Assembly: GCA_035503915.1 (NCBI GenBank)
Contig: DATJSU010000043.1
Location: 1 to 64,000, forward strand
Direction: 5' to 3'
Source of the DNA: DATJMJ01 sp035503915
Lineage (GTDB): Bacteria; Actinomycetota; Acidimicrobiia; Acidimicrobiales; Palsa-688
DNA: 64,000 nucleotides
Numbering within the stretch: position 1 is the first letter of the stretch; every line of letters starts with the position of its first letter. Both the position numbers and the translations under genes were made by a program. Positions 8,297-17,019 of this stretch are shown piece after piece. The notes beneath the pieces were generated by a model, which saw only the letters and a program-made list of their open reading frames with translations, had not been told where the DNA came from and searched no databases.

Positions 8297-8533
8297 ATGC
8301 TGCGGTTCATAACCAAACCACTCGCTCTGGCAGCCATGGCCGCTGGGGCTTTCGGCCTCGCTTTTGGGATCGGCTCAGCCGTTTCCGGCGCATCGACGAC
8401 GAGCTCGAGCGGCACGTCGCCGGCTCCCCACGCGTCGGCGGGACCGAGCGCTCCAACCACCTCATCGTCTCCTGGTCACCCGTGCCCGGACATGGGGGGC
8501 ACCTCGGGGGACAGCTCGGCGAGCGCCGGATAG
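8297..8533 (+). CDS. Small secreted Ser/Thr/Pro-rich protein
   Basis: 78 residues: a signal peptide (ALAAMAAGAFGLAFGIGSAV) followed by a low-complexity tail of Ser, Thr, Gly and Pro, with the single motif GHPCPDMGG near the end. A clear Shine-Dalgarno (AAGGAG) lies upstream of the ATG. The CPDM stretch recalls small actinobacterial exported proteins ending in HPCPNM-type motifs, but I cannot assign a function. It is the first gene right of the integrase remnant. Confidence 0.55.
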   Translation: MLRFITKPLALAAMAAGAFGLAFGIGSAVSGASTTSSSGTSPAPHASAGPSAPTTSSSPGHPCPDMGGTSGDSSASAG

Positions 8534-8848
8534 CTCAGCGCTCACGGCGCACCGGGCGGCGGGCCAGGTTGTCGGCCACCCGGTGACCGCCGAGGACTGG
8601 TTGTCTTTCGGACCTGTCAATCTTCTTCGCCGGCACGGGCGACCCTGTCGGGGTCGCGCTGCAGGCGACGGCCGAGCGTTGGTACGAAGTCACAAGCAAG
8701 TGCCACGGCCCCACTGGCTGTGGCCCCGCTGATCGCCGATGGCAATTTTGCCACACTCGGGAAAGCTCTAACCCGGCTAACCCGGTCCTCTATGGGGCAC
8801 GGGCACCCGCGGGACCAGTACTCTGGCGCCAGGCGAAAGGAGGTTGAC
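8534..8848 (+). promoter_or_regulatory. Gene-free spacer with an operator-like inverted repeat at 8740-8753
   Basis: No supported gene lies here. TGGCAA-TT-TTGCCA at 8740-8753 is a 14-bp inverted repeat about 95 bp before the SnoaL-like gene, followed by AACCCGGCTAACCCGG. Operator function is a guess. One frame at about 8620-8700 (VALQATAERWYEV) looks slightly coding-like but has no start. Confidence 0.3.
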
Positions 8849-9247
8849 ATGAGCGAGCCCGGGAGCAACCTGGCACGGGTGCTCGCGGTCTGGGGGGAGA
8901 TGTCTCACAGCCAGACCATGGCACCGCTGGTGGACGCGATGGTGGAGGACGTGGTGTGGCAGGGCCTGCTTCCCGACCTCGTCTGCCATGGGCGGGACGA
9001 GGTCCGCGGCGTGCTCGGCTCGGCACGGGCAGGGCGGCTGCCGAGGGTTACCCGCATGGAGGCAGAAGAGGCGGGCGACCGGGTGGTAATAACTGTCGAG
9101 GGGCCCGACTTCGGCCCAGGGCCCGCGGGTCGCGCGCTCGAACCCGCTGGAGGGCCGCGCACTTTGGTCTTCTCGTTCGAGGAGGGCAGGATCGTGCGCA
9201 TGGAAAGCTTTGCTACCCGCCAACAGGCTTTGGCCGTAGCTACCTGA
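8849..9247 (+). CDS. SnoaL/NTF2-like fold protein
   Basis: 132 residues from the ATG at 8849, which has a strong Shine-Dalgarno (AAAGGAGG) six bases upstream; longer in-frame extensions lack one. The layout is that of the cone-shaped NTF2/SnoaL fold: an N-terminal helix with LVDAMVEDVVWQ, a CHGRDEV segment, then strands VVITVEGPDF and TLVFSFEEGRIVRMES. These proteins are small cytoplasmic enzymes or ligand binders of varied function. Nothing in the neighbourhood fixes the substrate. A second unrelated SnoaL-type gene occurs at 36431. Confidence 0.7.
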   Translation: MSEPGSNLARVLAVWGEMSHSQTMAPLVDAMVEDVVWQGLLPDLVCHGRDEVRGVLGSARAGRLPRVTRMEAEEAGDRVVITVEGPDFGPGPAGRALEPAGGPRTLVFSFEEGRIVRMESFATRQQALAVAT

Positions 9248-9506
9248 GCCGTCAAAGCAGATGATCATAGAGATTAACGACGTGCGAGCCTTCGCTGGCG
9301 AGGGCTACGAGACGCCCGTGCTGGAGCCTGAGGCGCTGGTGGAGCGGCAAGGTGCGGAACTACAGGCCTTGGCCTGCCCCACCAGCTCAGATTGTTGACT
9401 GGCGGGCAACAGTTCGCATCGGCAGCAAAGCAACCCCCAGTATCGTCGCCTGCAACCTCATCCCCGGCGCTGGTGCTCTTGGCCCACTTCGAGGAGGACA
9501 ACCACG

Positions 9507-9665
9507 ATGCGGCTCCTTAGCCTTGTTGCACGCCGTATTACCAGTTGCTACCAGTCGATCAACCCGACCGGGATCCTGAGCCCGGGCTCGCGCCAGTTCC
9601 AGAGGGCCGAGAAGGCCTCCCAAAGCCTGGGCAACGGGGGCTTCGACGAGGAGTTCAGCAGTTGA
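9507..9665 (+). CDS. Small ORF (52 aa) before the GH30 gene
   Basis: The ATG at 9507 follows a good Shine-Dalgarno (CGAGGAGGACAACC), and the frame (MRLLSLVARRITSCYQSINP...) ends at 9665, three bases before the GH30 start. The product is basic at its N-terminus and acidic at the end; no family is evident. It could be a real leader or a coupled small gene. A second short frame at 9261-9398 (MIIEINDVRAFAGEGYETPV...) has no ribosome-binding site and I do not support it. The remainder of 9248-9506 shows nothing recognisable. Confidence 0.35.
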   Translation: MRLLSLVARRITSCYQSINPTGILSPGSRQFQRAEKASQSLGNGGFDEEFSS

Positions 9666-9667
9666 CC

Positions 9668-11128
9668 GTGAGCCCCCCGTCGTGCAGGCTTCGCGGGGTA
9701 AAACTGCTACGGGCATCGGTGGTGGCCATGGCCGAGCTCGCGCTCACCATGTCCTTGGGTACCGTTCCTGGCGCGGCCGGCGCGACCGCTCGAGCCGCGG
9801 TCACGGTCAACCCTGCCCAGCACTACCAGAGCATCGCCGGGTTCGGTGTATCGGAGGGGTTCGGGCAGGCCAAGACGCTCATGAGCGCGCCAGCCTCGGT
9901 CCAGGAGCAGGTGCTCCGCCTGCTCTACAGCCCGACGCAGGGCGCGGGCTTGACGATCTTGCGCAACGAGGTCAGTGCCGACGCCGGCTTCACGATCGAG
10001 CCCAAGGCTCCGGCCGGCCCAGCCGCCAAGCCGACGTACCTGGGCCTCGCCGAGGTCGACCAGGACCAAGGCCAGCTGTGGTTCGCCAAGCAGGTCAAGG
10101 CCGACTATGGCGTGAGCGACGTGTTCGCCGATGCCTGGAGCGCCCCCGCGTTCATGAAGACCAACGGCTCGGCCATCAACGGCGGCACGCTGTGCGGGGC
10201 CCCGGGCACACAGTGCAAAAGCGGTGACTGGCGCCAGGCCTACGCCAACTACCTCGTGCGGTACGCGAAGGACTACGCCGCCGCGGGCGTGCCGCTCACC
10301 TACGTGGGCCCGGTGAACGAGCCGACTCTCGCGCCTGCCCAGGACAGCATGGTCATGAGCCCGGCCCAGATCGCTAACTTCATGGCGGTCCTCGGCGCAA
10401 CGCTCGCGCGGTCCGGGCTCCCGACGCGCGCGGAGTGCTGCGCGAACATCGGCTGGGACTACGCGCAGCAGTACGCCGCCGCGATCGAGGCCGACAAGGC
10501 AGCGAACAAGGCAACGGCGCTGTTTACCAGCCACGGCTACTTCGTAGCGCCCGGCTCGCCGCTCAAGGGCTGGGGCAAACCGGTCTGGGAGACCGAGTGG
10601 GCGCCGTTCGGCTTCGGGCCGTGGGACCCGGCCTGGGACGACGGCTCAGCGTCGTCCGGGTTCACTTGGGCACAGGACATCTACACCGGCCTCACCGCAG
10701 CGGACCTGGGCGCGTTCCTCTACTTGTGGGGCGCGGACACGAGGTCCCTCACCGGCCCCAACACGGGACTGGTCTACGTCAAGGGCAATAGGGTCGCCAC
10801 CTCCGGCCGGCTGTGGGCGTTCGCGAGCTACAGCCGCTTCGTCCGCCCGGGCGCGGTGCGCATCGCGACGACGACAACCGACGCGAGCCTCGAGGTGAGC
10901 GCCTTCCACAACAGCGACGGGTCGATCGCGGTAATCGTCCTGAACAGCGCCCACAGCCCCCAGGTGGCGACCTTCTCGCTGCGTGGGCTCACCGGAGCGC
11001 AAGTCACGCCCTTCCTGACCGACGCATCCCACGGCCTCTCCCCCCAGGCCCCGCTCCCGCTGAGGAACAGCGCCTTCACCGCCACCCTGCCGCCGCGGTC
11101 GCTGGTCAGCTACGACGTCGGGTCGTGA
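9668..11128 (+). CDS. Secreted glycoside hydrolase family 30 enzyme
   Basis: About 486 residues from GTG 9668. The N-terminus is a long signal peptide (LRGVKLLRASVVAMAELALT, then SLGTVPGAAGATA). A (beta/alpha)8 barrel follows, with the GH30 features QSIAGFGVSEGFG near residue 54, SAPAFMKTNG near 158, the acid/base Glu in YVGPVNEPT (~218) and the nucleophile Glu in PVWETEWAPF (~308-310). A beta-sandwich domain ends the protein. GH30 enzymes cleave glucuronoxylan, beta-1,6-glucan or glucosylated substrates; the exact substrate is not readable. Two cysteine pairs (TLCGAPGTQC and ECC) suggest export. An in-frame extension to 9545 overlaps the small ORF before it and is unlikely. Confidence 0.85.
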   Translation: MSPPSCRLRGVKLLRASVVAMAELALTMSLGTVPGAAGATARAAVTVNPAQHYQSIAGFGVSEGFGQAKTLMSAPASVQEQVLRLLYSPTQGAGLTILRNEVSADAGFTIEPKAPAGPAAKPTYLGLAEVDQDQGQLWFAKQVKADYGVSDVFADAWSAPAFMKTNGSAINGGTLCGAPGTQCKSGDWRQAYANYLVRYAKDYAAAGVPLTYVGPVNEPTLAPAQDSMVMSPAQIANFMAVLGATLARSGLPTRAECCANIGWDYAQQYAAAIEADKAANKATALFTSHGYFVAPGSPLKGWGKPVWETEWAPFGFGPWDPAWDDGSASSGFTWAQDIYTGLTAADLGAFLYLWGADTRSLTGPNTGLVYVKGNRVATSGRLWAFASYSRFVRPGAVRIATTTTDASLEVSAFHNSDGSIAVIVLNSAHSPQVATFSLRGLTGAQVTPFLTDASHGLSPQAPLPLRNSAFTATLPPRSLVSYDVGS

Positions 11129-11162
11129 GCGTCTCTGCTTGGGCCGCTCTAGCCGGGCAGGC

Positions 11163-11681
11163 TCAGGGTGCGGTCCTGTTTACGCCAAGGCCGGCGGCGG
11201 CGAGCAGTCGGGGGATAAGCCGCACCGCGTCCCGGTCGAGGTCGCGCACCGGCTGGGAGAGTTCCTCCCAATCGATGAGGTCGGTCGGCTCTCCCGGCTC
11301 GGGCAGCAGGTTCGGGTCGAGGGCCCGTCCAGCGGCGAGGCGTTCGGCGACGAAGCGGCGGTGCTCGGCTTGCGCCAGGCGCTCGACCTCCTCTTCAGTG
11401 AGCTCGAGCGGGTGGGCCGCCGGCTCGCTCGCCGGCACGACCTCGTAGCCGAGCTGGGCGAGCTTGGGCACGATGTCGGCGACTTGTGCGCGGTTCGAGG
11501 CGCGCAGCGCCTCGGGAAGTTCGTCCCAGTCCTGTAGCGATGGCGACTGTTCTTCTCCATCAGCGGGCACGCCCCCCGCGCCGGCACGGCGCCGGCGGAG
11601 GTAATCCTCGTGCACGAGGCGCGCGAGCCGCCCGACAGTCTCGGCGGGGAGCGCGGCCGGGCCGCTCTCGCCAGCCGTCAC
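11163..11681 (-). CDS. RyR-domain protein (two RyR-like repeats)
   Basis: 172 residues made of two similar halves: VGRLARLVHEDYLRRRR... WDELPEALRASNRAQVADIV... LGYEVV, then VERLAQAEHRRFVAERLAAG... WEELSQPVRDLDRDAVRLI... AAAGLGV. The pattern (His-x-x-Trp/Phe/Tyr, then WxxLpxxxRxxNR, then a helix ending in Gly) is the bacterial RyR (ryanodine receptor) domain, predicted to bind a small ligand, perhaps a nucleotide. It is coupled to the TrkA-N/RyR gene upstream (overlap 11678-11681), so the two proteins probably act together at the membrane. There is no signal peptide or membrane segment. Confidence 0.7.
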   Translation of the reverse strand: MTAGESGPAALPAETVGRLARLVHEDYLRRRRAGAGGVPADGEEQSPSLQDWDELPEALRASNRAQVADIVPKLAQLGYEVVPASEPAAHPLELTEEEVERLAQAEHRRFVAERLAAGRALDPNLLPEPGEPTDLIDWEELSQPVRDLDRDAVRLIPRLLAAAGLGVNRTAP

Positions 11682-13528
11682 GGCACGCTCACCGGGTGCT
11701 CGCTCGAAGAGGAGGCAGGTGCCCCGGCCGCCTCCCCGCCCTCGGGACGGACAACGCGAAAACCGTGGTAGGCGAGCACGAGAGGCATCCGCCGCACTGC
11801 TTCATATGTCCGCTCCTGGTTGAGCGAGTCCAGCTGCTCGAAGGGGACAAGCGCGGGGTTCAGACGTTGCCTGTCGTCCCTCGCCGGCCCGTACCGCCAG
11901 CCCTGGGCCTCGCGGTAGCGGGCCCATCGCTCGTGCTCAAGAGGACCAAGCCGCCGCACCTCCTCCTCGCTCAGCACGATCGGCGGTAGCCAGTCCACCG
12001 CGCGGACCAGGGCGAAGCCACCTCGCGAGAGCACCTGGTGCATACCGGCCGCCTGCTCACGGTTGGACTGACGCCGCTCCTCGGGCAGGTCCTTCCAGGC
12101 GACCGCGGAGGGGTTCTCCTGCACCGTTGTGCCGCGGGCTCGCTCGCCGGCGAGGTAGCCCGCATGGAAGGCCTGAGCGAGGACGTCGATGTCGCCCGCC
12201 AAGAGAGCCCTCGGGTCGCAGACGAGGTCAAGGAGCCCGACGCCGCGGACGTTCGCCGTCGCCTCGCTGCTGCCGAGCGCCATCACCGCCTGGCTCGAGT
12301 CCGCCAGCCACAACGAACAAGCGACGATGCTCACTGCCGGGTCGTAGGCACGCCGCAGGCGCAAGGTCGCCCGCATACCGTCGTCGTCGTCGTCCAGGCA
12401 GACGAAGGCCAGCCCCGGGAGCAGCTCGGCGGTGGGGAGCTGAGAGACCGCCGCGTAGTCATTGGCAATATCGACGTCGACGGCGTCGAGGTCGCAGGAC
12501 TGCGACAGGTGCGGGTAGCGCAGGAGCAGGCGTCGTGCAACGGTCGTCGCGTCGGGGGCGACGAGCGCCAAACGCATCGGCGCGACGGCCTCCGCCTCAA
12601 GGCAACGTCGGCGGGCTGCCTCGACAACGACGCTCGTCGCCATCCGGCCCGCGCCGACGACAACGACTTGGGGTGGCCGGCCTGCCGTATCGGAGTACGC
12701 CCCCGGGTAGGCGTCCAGCAGGATGCGCGGGCCCGCCTGGAAGACGTTGAAAAGCTCGAACTCCGGCAGCGACGTGCCTACTTGGCCGCCCTCCAGCAAG
12801 CCGCACATGTCCTCGTCGTCGAAGTGCACCAGGCACCGGGGGGCACGCGGCCCGCTCCCGGCAAGCCCTCGGGCGGCACGGGCGACGCGCGCGTTCACTG
12901 CGTCGTTGCCGCAGCACACGACGATCGTGCTCGCTCTCGCCACCCTCGCTGCGCGCAACGAGCTCTCCGCCGCCGCATCGCCCTCGATCACGAACATGCC
13001 GCGGTCACGGTGCTCGCTCACCTGGCCAGGCGTCGGCCGCAGCTCGACCGAGATGACCTCGGCGTCCCCGGAGCGGAAGCCGTGGGCGACGCGCGTCCCG
13101 CAGCTACCAAGGCCGCAAACGACTACGTGGCCCTTAGCGACCTGGCGGATCCGAAACCGTACCAACCGGTCAGCGAAGAGCGCGCCAAGGGCACGATAGG
13201 CGGCGTACAGGGTCGTCCCGAGGGCGGCCCATCGCGCGATCTCGAGGCTCAGCGGGTAAGGGGGCGAGCCATTAGTGCTGCCCTTGAACAGCTGCAGTGT
13301 GAAGTACAGCCGGTCCGACCACGGCAGCGGGGAGCAAACGAGGTGCTCGGCGGCAAGCACCTGCGCAGCGTTATCGCGCGGGCAGAGACCGCCAACTGCG
13401 AGCACGCCAATGCGCCCGTACCCGATGAGCCCAAGGCAGAGCACGGCGCCCGCACCAAGGATGAGCGGGATCCACCGGTGCTCCCATAGGGACTTGCGAA
13501 AGCGCACCGAGAGCGGGGGCTCGACCAC
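11678..13528 (-). CDS. Membrane-anchored double TrkA-N (RCK-like) protein with C-terminal RyR domains
   Basis: 616 residues. Two N-terminal hydrophobic helices (WIPLILGAGAVLCLGLIGYG and the region around LEIARWAALGTTLYAAYRAL) flank a short loop. A Rossmann TrkA-N domain follows (VVVCGLGSCGTRVAHGF near 135), then a second one (VVVVGAGRMATSVV near 290), then two RyR repeats to the end (EHERWARYREAQGWRYGP near 540). The loop between the helices has no TVGYG-like filter, so this is not a canonical K+ channel even though the plan resembles one. TrkA-N domains bind NAD(H) or nucleotides and RyR domains are thought to bind ligands; a ligand-sensing membrane switch is inferred. The start is GTG 13528. 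Confidence 0.7.
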   Translation of the reverse strand: MVEPPLSVRFRKSLWEHRWIPLILGAGAVLCLGLIGYGRIGVLAVGGLCPRDNAAQVLAAEHLVCSPLPWSDRLYFTLQLFKGSTNGSPPYPLSLEIARWAALGTTLYAAYRALGALFADRLVRFRIRQVAKGHVVVCGLGSCGTRVAHGFRSGDAEVISVELRPTPGQVSEHRDRGMFVIEGDAAAESSLRAARVARASTIVVCCGNDAVNARVARAARGLAGSGPRAPRCLVHFDDEDMCGLLEGGQVGTSLPEFELFNVFQAGPRILLDAYPGAYSDTAGRPPQVVVVGAGRMATSVVVEAARRRCLEAEAVAPMRLALVAPDATTVARRLLLRYPHLSQSCDLDAVDVDIANDYAAVSQLPTAELLPGLAFVCLDDDDDGMRATLRLRRAYDPAVSIVACSLWLADSSQAVMALGSSEATANVRGVGLLDLVCDPRALLAGDIDVLAQAFHAGYLAGERARGTTVQENPSAVAWKDLPEERRQSNREQAAGMHQVLSRGGFALVRAVDWLPPIVLSEEEVRRLGPLEHERWARYREAQGWRYGPARDDRQRLNPALVPFEQLDSLNQERTYEAVRRMPLVLAYHGFRVVRPEGGEAAGAPASSSSEHPVSVP

Positions 13529-13558
13529 GTCATTCTCTCCCGGTCACTCACGCCCCGA

Positions 13559-14035
13559 TCAGGCGGGCTCCATGCCGAAGCGAGCCATGAGGGCCCGCTC
13601 CTCGTCGGTGCTCGGCGGCTCGGCGCGGTTCCAAAGCTCGTCGAGCCCGGCGAAATAGGCGTCCATCGCAGGGGCGTGGATGACGAGCAGCCGCGCCTCG
13701 GCCTCGCCGGAATTTCCGAAGGTGTGGGCCGTCCCGCGGGGGACCAGGACGAACTGCTCCGTTCCCAAGATGAGCTCCTCCCCCTCGACCACCAACGTCA
13801 CCTCCCCGTCGAGCACGAAATAAGCCTCCGAGCAGTTCGTATGCCGGTGCGGGGGCGGGCGCCGCCCGCCTGGCGGCAAGGTCCGCTCCATGAGCGACAG
13901 GTCGGGGCCGCCCTGGTCGGCGACGGCCTTGAACCACATCACGCTCCCGCGGGCTCGGTACGTGCGCGACCCTTGGCCTCGCCCGAGAACCTGCGGCCGC
14001 TGAAGAGACTTGCCATGAGGAGCGGGCCCGGTCAC
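13559..14035 (-). CDS. Cupin-domain protein
   Basis: 158 residues from GTG 14035; ATG 13939 (MWFKAVADQGG) is an alternative start. The conserved double-stranded beta-helix shows both cupin motifs: PPHRHTNCSEAYFVLDGEV (first His pair and Glu) and the second with PRGTAHTFGNSG. The metal-binding set His-x-His, Glu and His is therefore complete. Single-domain cupins of this type act as dioxygenase- or isomerase-like enzymes or as sugar/ligand sensors; no substrate can be given. It lies 30 bp upstream of the TrkA-N/RyR gene on the same strand and may be the first gene of that unit. Confidence 0.75.
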   Translation of the reverse strand: MTGPAPHGKSLQRPQVLGRGQGSRTYRARGSVMWFKAVADQGGPDLSLMERTLPPGGRRPPPHRHTNCSEAYFVLDGEVTLVVEGEELILGTEQFVLVPRGTAHTFGNSGEAEARLLVIHAPAMDAYFAGLDELWNRAEPPSTDEERALMARFGMEPA

Positions 14036-14077
14036 TGGGTCAGGTCTCCTTTTCGTCTGTCGCCGAGTTGGGCGCCC

Positions 14078-14680
14078 TCAACCGTTGTTACCACATTTTT
14101 GCTGTGCAGCCTGGAACGTGGGCGAGTTGGGGCTCATGCCGGAGGTTATCTTTTCCGCGATGCGGCCACCGGAGAGGAACTGCGGGTCGGGGAAGTCGGG
14201 GACGCCGTTTTTGCGCATGCAGGCGGCGAACGCGAGCGCGCTTGCTTGGGCCTGTGCCTCCTGCTGCGCCGTGGGGTGCCCAAAGGGCATGTACTTCTGG
14301 CACGCGTTTTGTGCCGCCGAGAACTGGGAGCTGTTGGGGTTGAGGTCGCTGTTGGGGCCGCCGCCGGAGATCTCGATCCCCCCACCGGCGCTCGGGTCGG
14401 GGAAGTCGGCGATGCCGTGCGCGCGCATGCACTGGGCAAACTTGAGCGCTTGCTCGTAGTGCTTGGCCTCATCGGCGGGGTTGATGGGCGTCGTGCCCGC
14501 GGCGTCGGCGCCGGCAACAGTGGTGCTCGTCGTCTTGCCGATGCTGGCCACCGAAGACGGTGACGCCCCTCCTCCGCAGGCGGCGATCAGCAGGCTGAAG
14601 CCGGCGAGGGCGAGGGTGAGAGCTGTCACCACCCACCCCCACCGCAGGTGAGGCCGTGCACGTAACGGGCCCTGTTCCAT
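14078..14680 (-). CDS. Lipoprotein with duplicated CMR..G..DFPDP motifs
   Basis: 200 residues. A signal sequence with a lipobox (GFSLLIAAC) is followed by a Ser/Thr linker. Two tandem copies of an actinobacterial motif then appear: KFAQCMRAHGIADFPDP and AFAACMRKNGVPDFPDP, each followed by a segment ending in Asn-Ser-Ser/Pro and AAQ..C. The four cysteines probably form two disulfides. In actinobacteria such proteins commonly neighbour HlyD/MacB-like exporters, but none is adjacent here. It should be anchored on the outer face of the membrane; the function is unknown. Confidence 0.65.
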   Translation of the reverse strand: MEQGPLRARPHLRWGWVVTALTLALAGFSLLIAACGGGASPSSVASIGKTTSTTVAGADAAGTTPINPADEAKHYEQALKFAQCMRAHGIADFPDPSAGGGIEISGGGPNSDLNPNSSQFSAAQNACQKYMPFGHPTAQQEAQAQASALAFAACMRKNGVPDFPDPQFLSGGRIAEKITSGMSPNSPTFQAAQQKCGNNG

Positions 14681-14728
14681 GGCCTAAGTTTTAGGCGGGC
14701 TGGGGTAACGCGGGGATAACACGGCACA

Positions 14729-15103
14729 ATGTTGAGCGTGCATGTCGAGCAAGGCGAGTTCGAACAGCTCGTCGCTGACGCTCTCGACAGCATCCCCGAG
14801 GAGCTAGGCAGGTTCATGGACAACGTCGCGGTCGTTGTCGAGGACTGGCCGGCTCCTGGGCAACTTGCCGGCGTGCGGGGCACCCTGCTCGGTCTTTACC
14901 AGGGGGTCGACCTTACGCGGCGGTCGCCCCTCTCCTACGCCGGGGTGATGCCCGACCGGGTCACCATATTCCGGGGCCCGATCAGCCGCCTGGCCACCAC
15001 CGAGGCCGACCTGAGGGACCTCGTTCGCAGGACGGTGGTCCACGAGGTGGCGCACCACTTTGGCATCTCGGACGCCCGGCTGCAGCAGCTCGGCTACGCC
15101 TGA
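14729..15103 (+). CDS. Minimal zincin-type metallopeptidase (PF06262/DUF1025-like)
   Basis: 124 residues with the family order: helix FEQLVADALDSIPEELGRFM, strand NVAVVVEDWP, a GLYQG loop, RVTIFRGPI, then the zinc motif VVHEVAHHFGISD near the C-terminus. HExxH plus the Asp four residues after the second His supply metal ligands and the catalytic Glu. These small cytoplasmic proteins are widespread in actinobacteria; peptidase activity is predicted from the fold. It is divergent from the lipoprotein gene and read towards the dynamin-like gene. Confidence 0.85.
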   Translation: MLSVHVEQGEFEQLVADALDSIPEELGRFMDNVAVVVEDWPAPGQLAGVRGTLLGLYQGVDLTRRSPLSYAGVMPDRVTIFRGPISRLATTEADLRDLVRRTVVHEVAHHFGISDARLQQLGYA

Positions 15104-15278
15104 GACCAAGAGCTCGGCACCCGGGGCTTCACGACCTCGAACAGCTCTTGAGAGCTGGTGGTACCCTGGCAGGGAGGCGATGGAGCTCGCCAGGCTGCCC
15201 CGTTCTCGCGGATCTGAGCGGGGACGATGGCTCCTACCGATGACCTGGTCAGCGCTGAGGCGCAGGTAGGAGGTAGCC

Positions 15279-16994
15279 ATGGAGAGCGAACTAGAGGAGC
15301 TGGCGGGGGCTGCAGCTAACCTGGCGGCGGCGGCTGGGGACCGCGGGGAGATCGCAATGCGAGCCGACCGGTTGGCCGAGCGCCTAGCGCGGGGGCGCTT
15401 CAACATCTCGGTCCTGGGCGAGTTCAAACGGGGCAAGTCCACCCTCGTGAACGCTCTTCTCGGTGCAGAGCTCATGCCGACCGGCGTCCTCCCTCTCACA
15501 GCCGCCGCCACCGAGGTCTCCTTCGGGGAGCGAGGGGCGACCGTCGTGCACCTGGACGGGACCAGGGAAGAGATCGGGCTGGACGAGCTGGCGGACTACG
15601 TCACCGAACCCCGCAACCCCGGCAATGAACGCCGGGTAGCCCGGGTAGAGGCTCGGGTGCCCGTCGAGCTGCTGCGGGCCGGGGTGGTGCTGGTAGACAC
15701 GCCCGGCATCGGCTCGGTGTTCCGCCACGACGAAGCGGCGGCGCGCGCCCTGCTCGAGGCTGATGGGGCGATATTGGTCCTCTCGGCAGACGCGCCCTTG
15801 TCAGAAGAGGAGCGCGAGCTCCTCTCCGCCCTCTCAGAGCGCCGGGCGCCGACGTTCTTCGTCCTCAACCGGGTCGACCACCTGAGCCCTACCGAGCGCG
15901 ACGAAGTTGCCCGCTTTGTGAGCGGGGCGGTGGCGGCAGAACTGGGACGAAAAGAGCGGCTCTGGTGCCTCAGTGCTCGCGCTGCTTTAGGCGCCCGCCT
16001 GTCCGGCCGAGCGCCCGATGAGGACGAAGCCAACGACTTTGCCGCCTTCTACGAGGAGTTCTCCCGCTTCATTGCCGAGGGCTTGGTCGAGGCTCGGGCC
16101 CAGACCGCGCGCGCCGAGCTTGCTCGCCTCGCCTATGAGCTCGACGGCTCTTTGGCGATCGAGGCCGCCAGCGCCGAGCTCGACACAAGCTCGCTTGCAG
16201 GAAGAGTTGCCAGGTTGCGGGCCGCCGCGAGCGAGCAACGCCAGGCTTTCGAGGACGAACGCACCTTGTTGCGACGCGACGTTGCCGCCCTGGCACATGG
16301 GGTCGAAGAAGCGCTCGCCGACTTCGCTGCTCGTGAACCTCGTAAGTACGACCAGCAGTTGCTCGACGTAGCGCGGTCCGCCCCGATCGGCCAGCTAGAG
16401 GATGTTTTGCGCCACACTGTCGAAACAGCCGTCCGGGAGGGCTTTGAGAGCTTCCGCCAGGCCGGAGCGAGCCAAGCCGAGGAGTCCTGGAGAAGCCTCG
16501 CCGGGCACTTCAGGGAGCGGGCCCAGGAGCGGGTGAACGCCGTACGGGCCGCGGCGGCGGACATTTTTGAAGTCGAGCTGCCGCAACTTGCCCTGCCGCG
16601 GGTGGCCGAGGAGCGGGAGCGGTACTTCTACCTGTTCCTCCACGTCGGGAGCTCAACCGAGAGCGTTGACCGAGCCCTCAGGCGCTTGTTGCCCCCCGCT
16701 GTCGCCAGGCACCGCCTGCTCCGCCGGGCGCGGCACGAGCTCGCCTCCGAGTTCGACAAGCACGCCGGTCGGGCGCGCTGGGACCTCACCCAACGTCTCG
16801 ACGCCGTGCGCCGGCGCTTCGAGGTGGCCCTGGCCGCAGAGCTGGACCGCTCTGTCGAGACCATCGTGGAGGCCACTAGGCGCGCCGAGGGCTCCCGTTC
16901 GCTCGCCGAGCTCGAGCGCCAGGCGCTCCAGGAAGCCAACGACACTGCTCGCCGGGCAGCGCAGGCTGCGCTCGCCCTCGCGTCAGAGCAGTGA
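15279..16994 (+). CDS. Dynamin-like GTPase
   Basis: 571 residues. The G domain has GEFKRGKST at 47-55 (P-loop), a switch-I Thr in PLTAAATEV, DTPGIGS at 140-146 and NRVD at 197-200 (NKxD type). The rest is a long helical, coiled-coil-rich stalk with many Arg/Glu heptads, ending in RRAAQAALALASEQ. There is one mildly hydrophobic patch (RYFYLFLHVGSS) that could contact membrane. Bacterial dynamin-like proteins remodel or protect membranes and often work as pairs. Here a small helical protein is encoded 25 bp downstream and may be the partner. A Shine-Dalgarno (GTAGGAGGTAG) fixes the start. Confidence 0.85.
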   Translation: MESELEELAGAAANLAAAAGDRGEIAMRADRLAERLARGRFNISVLGEFKRGKSTLVNALLGAELMPTGVLPLTAAATEVSFGERGATVVHLDGTREEIGLDELADYVTEPRNPGNERRVARVEARVPVELLRAGVVLVDTPGIGSVFRHDEAAARALLEADGAILVLSADAPLSEEERELLSALSERRAPTFFVLNRVDHLSPTERDEVARFVSGAVAAELGRKERLWCLSARAALGARLSGRAPDEDEANDFAAFYEEFSRFIAEGLVEARAQTARAELARLAYELDGSLAIEAASAELDTSSLAGRVARLRAAASEQRQAFEDERTLLRRDVAALAHGVEEALADFAAREPRKYDQQLLDVARSAPIGQLEDVLRHTVETAVREGFESFRQAGASQAEESWRSLAGHFRERAQERVNAVRAAAADIFEVELPQLALPRVAEERERYFYLFLHVGSSTESVDRALRRLLPPAVARHRLLRRARHELASEFDKHAGRARWDLTQRLDAVRRRFEVALAAELDRSVETIVEATRRAEGSRSLAELERQALQEANDTARRAAQAALALASEQ

Positions 16995-17019
16995 GCAACG
17001 TCGGGGGGGGTGGTGGTGG

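Noticed and set aside
12038..13489. A 483-codon open frame on the + strand
   Set aside because: It is antisense to the TrkA-N/RyR gene. Its product is Arg/Gly/Ala-rich without any motif, whereas the minus strand shows clear Rossmann and RyR signatures.
11678..13528. Potassium channel
   Set aside because: Helix layout and TrkA-N domains suggest it, but there is no TVGYG-like selectivity filter between the two helices.
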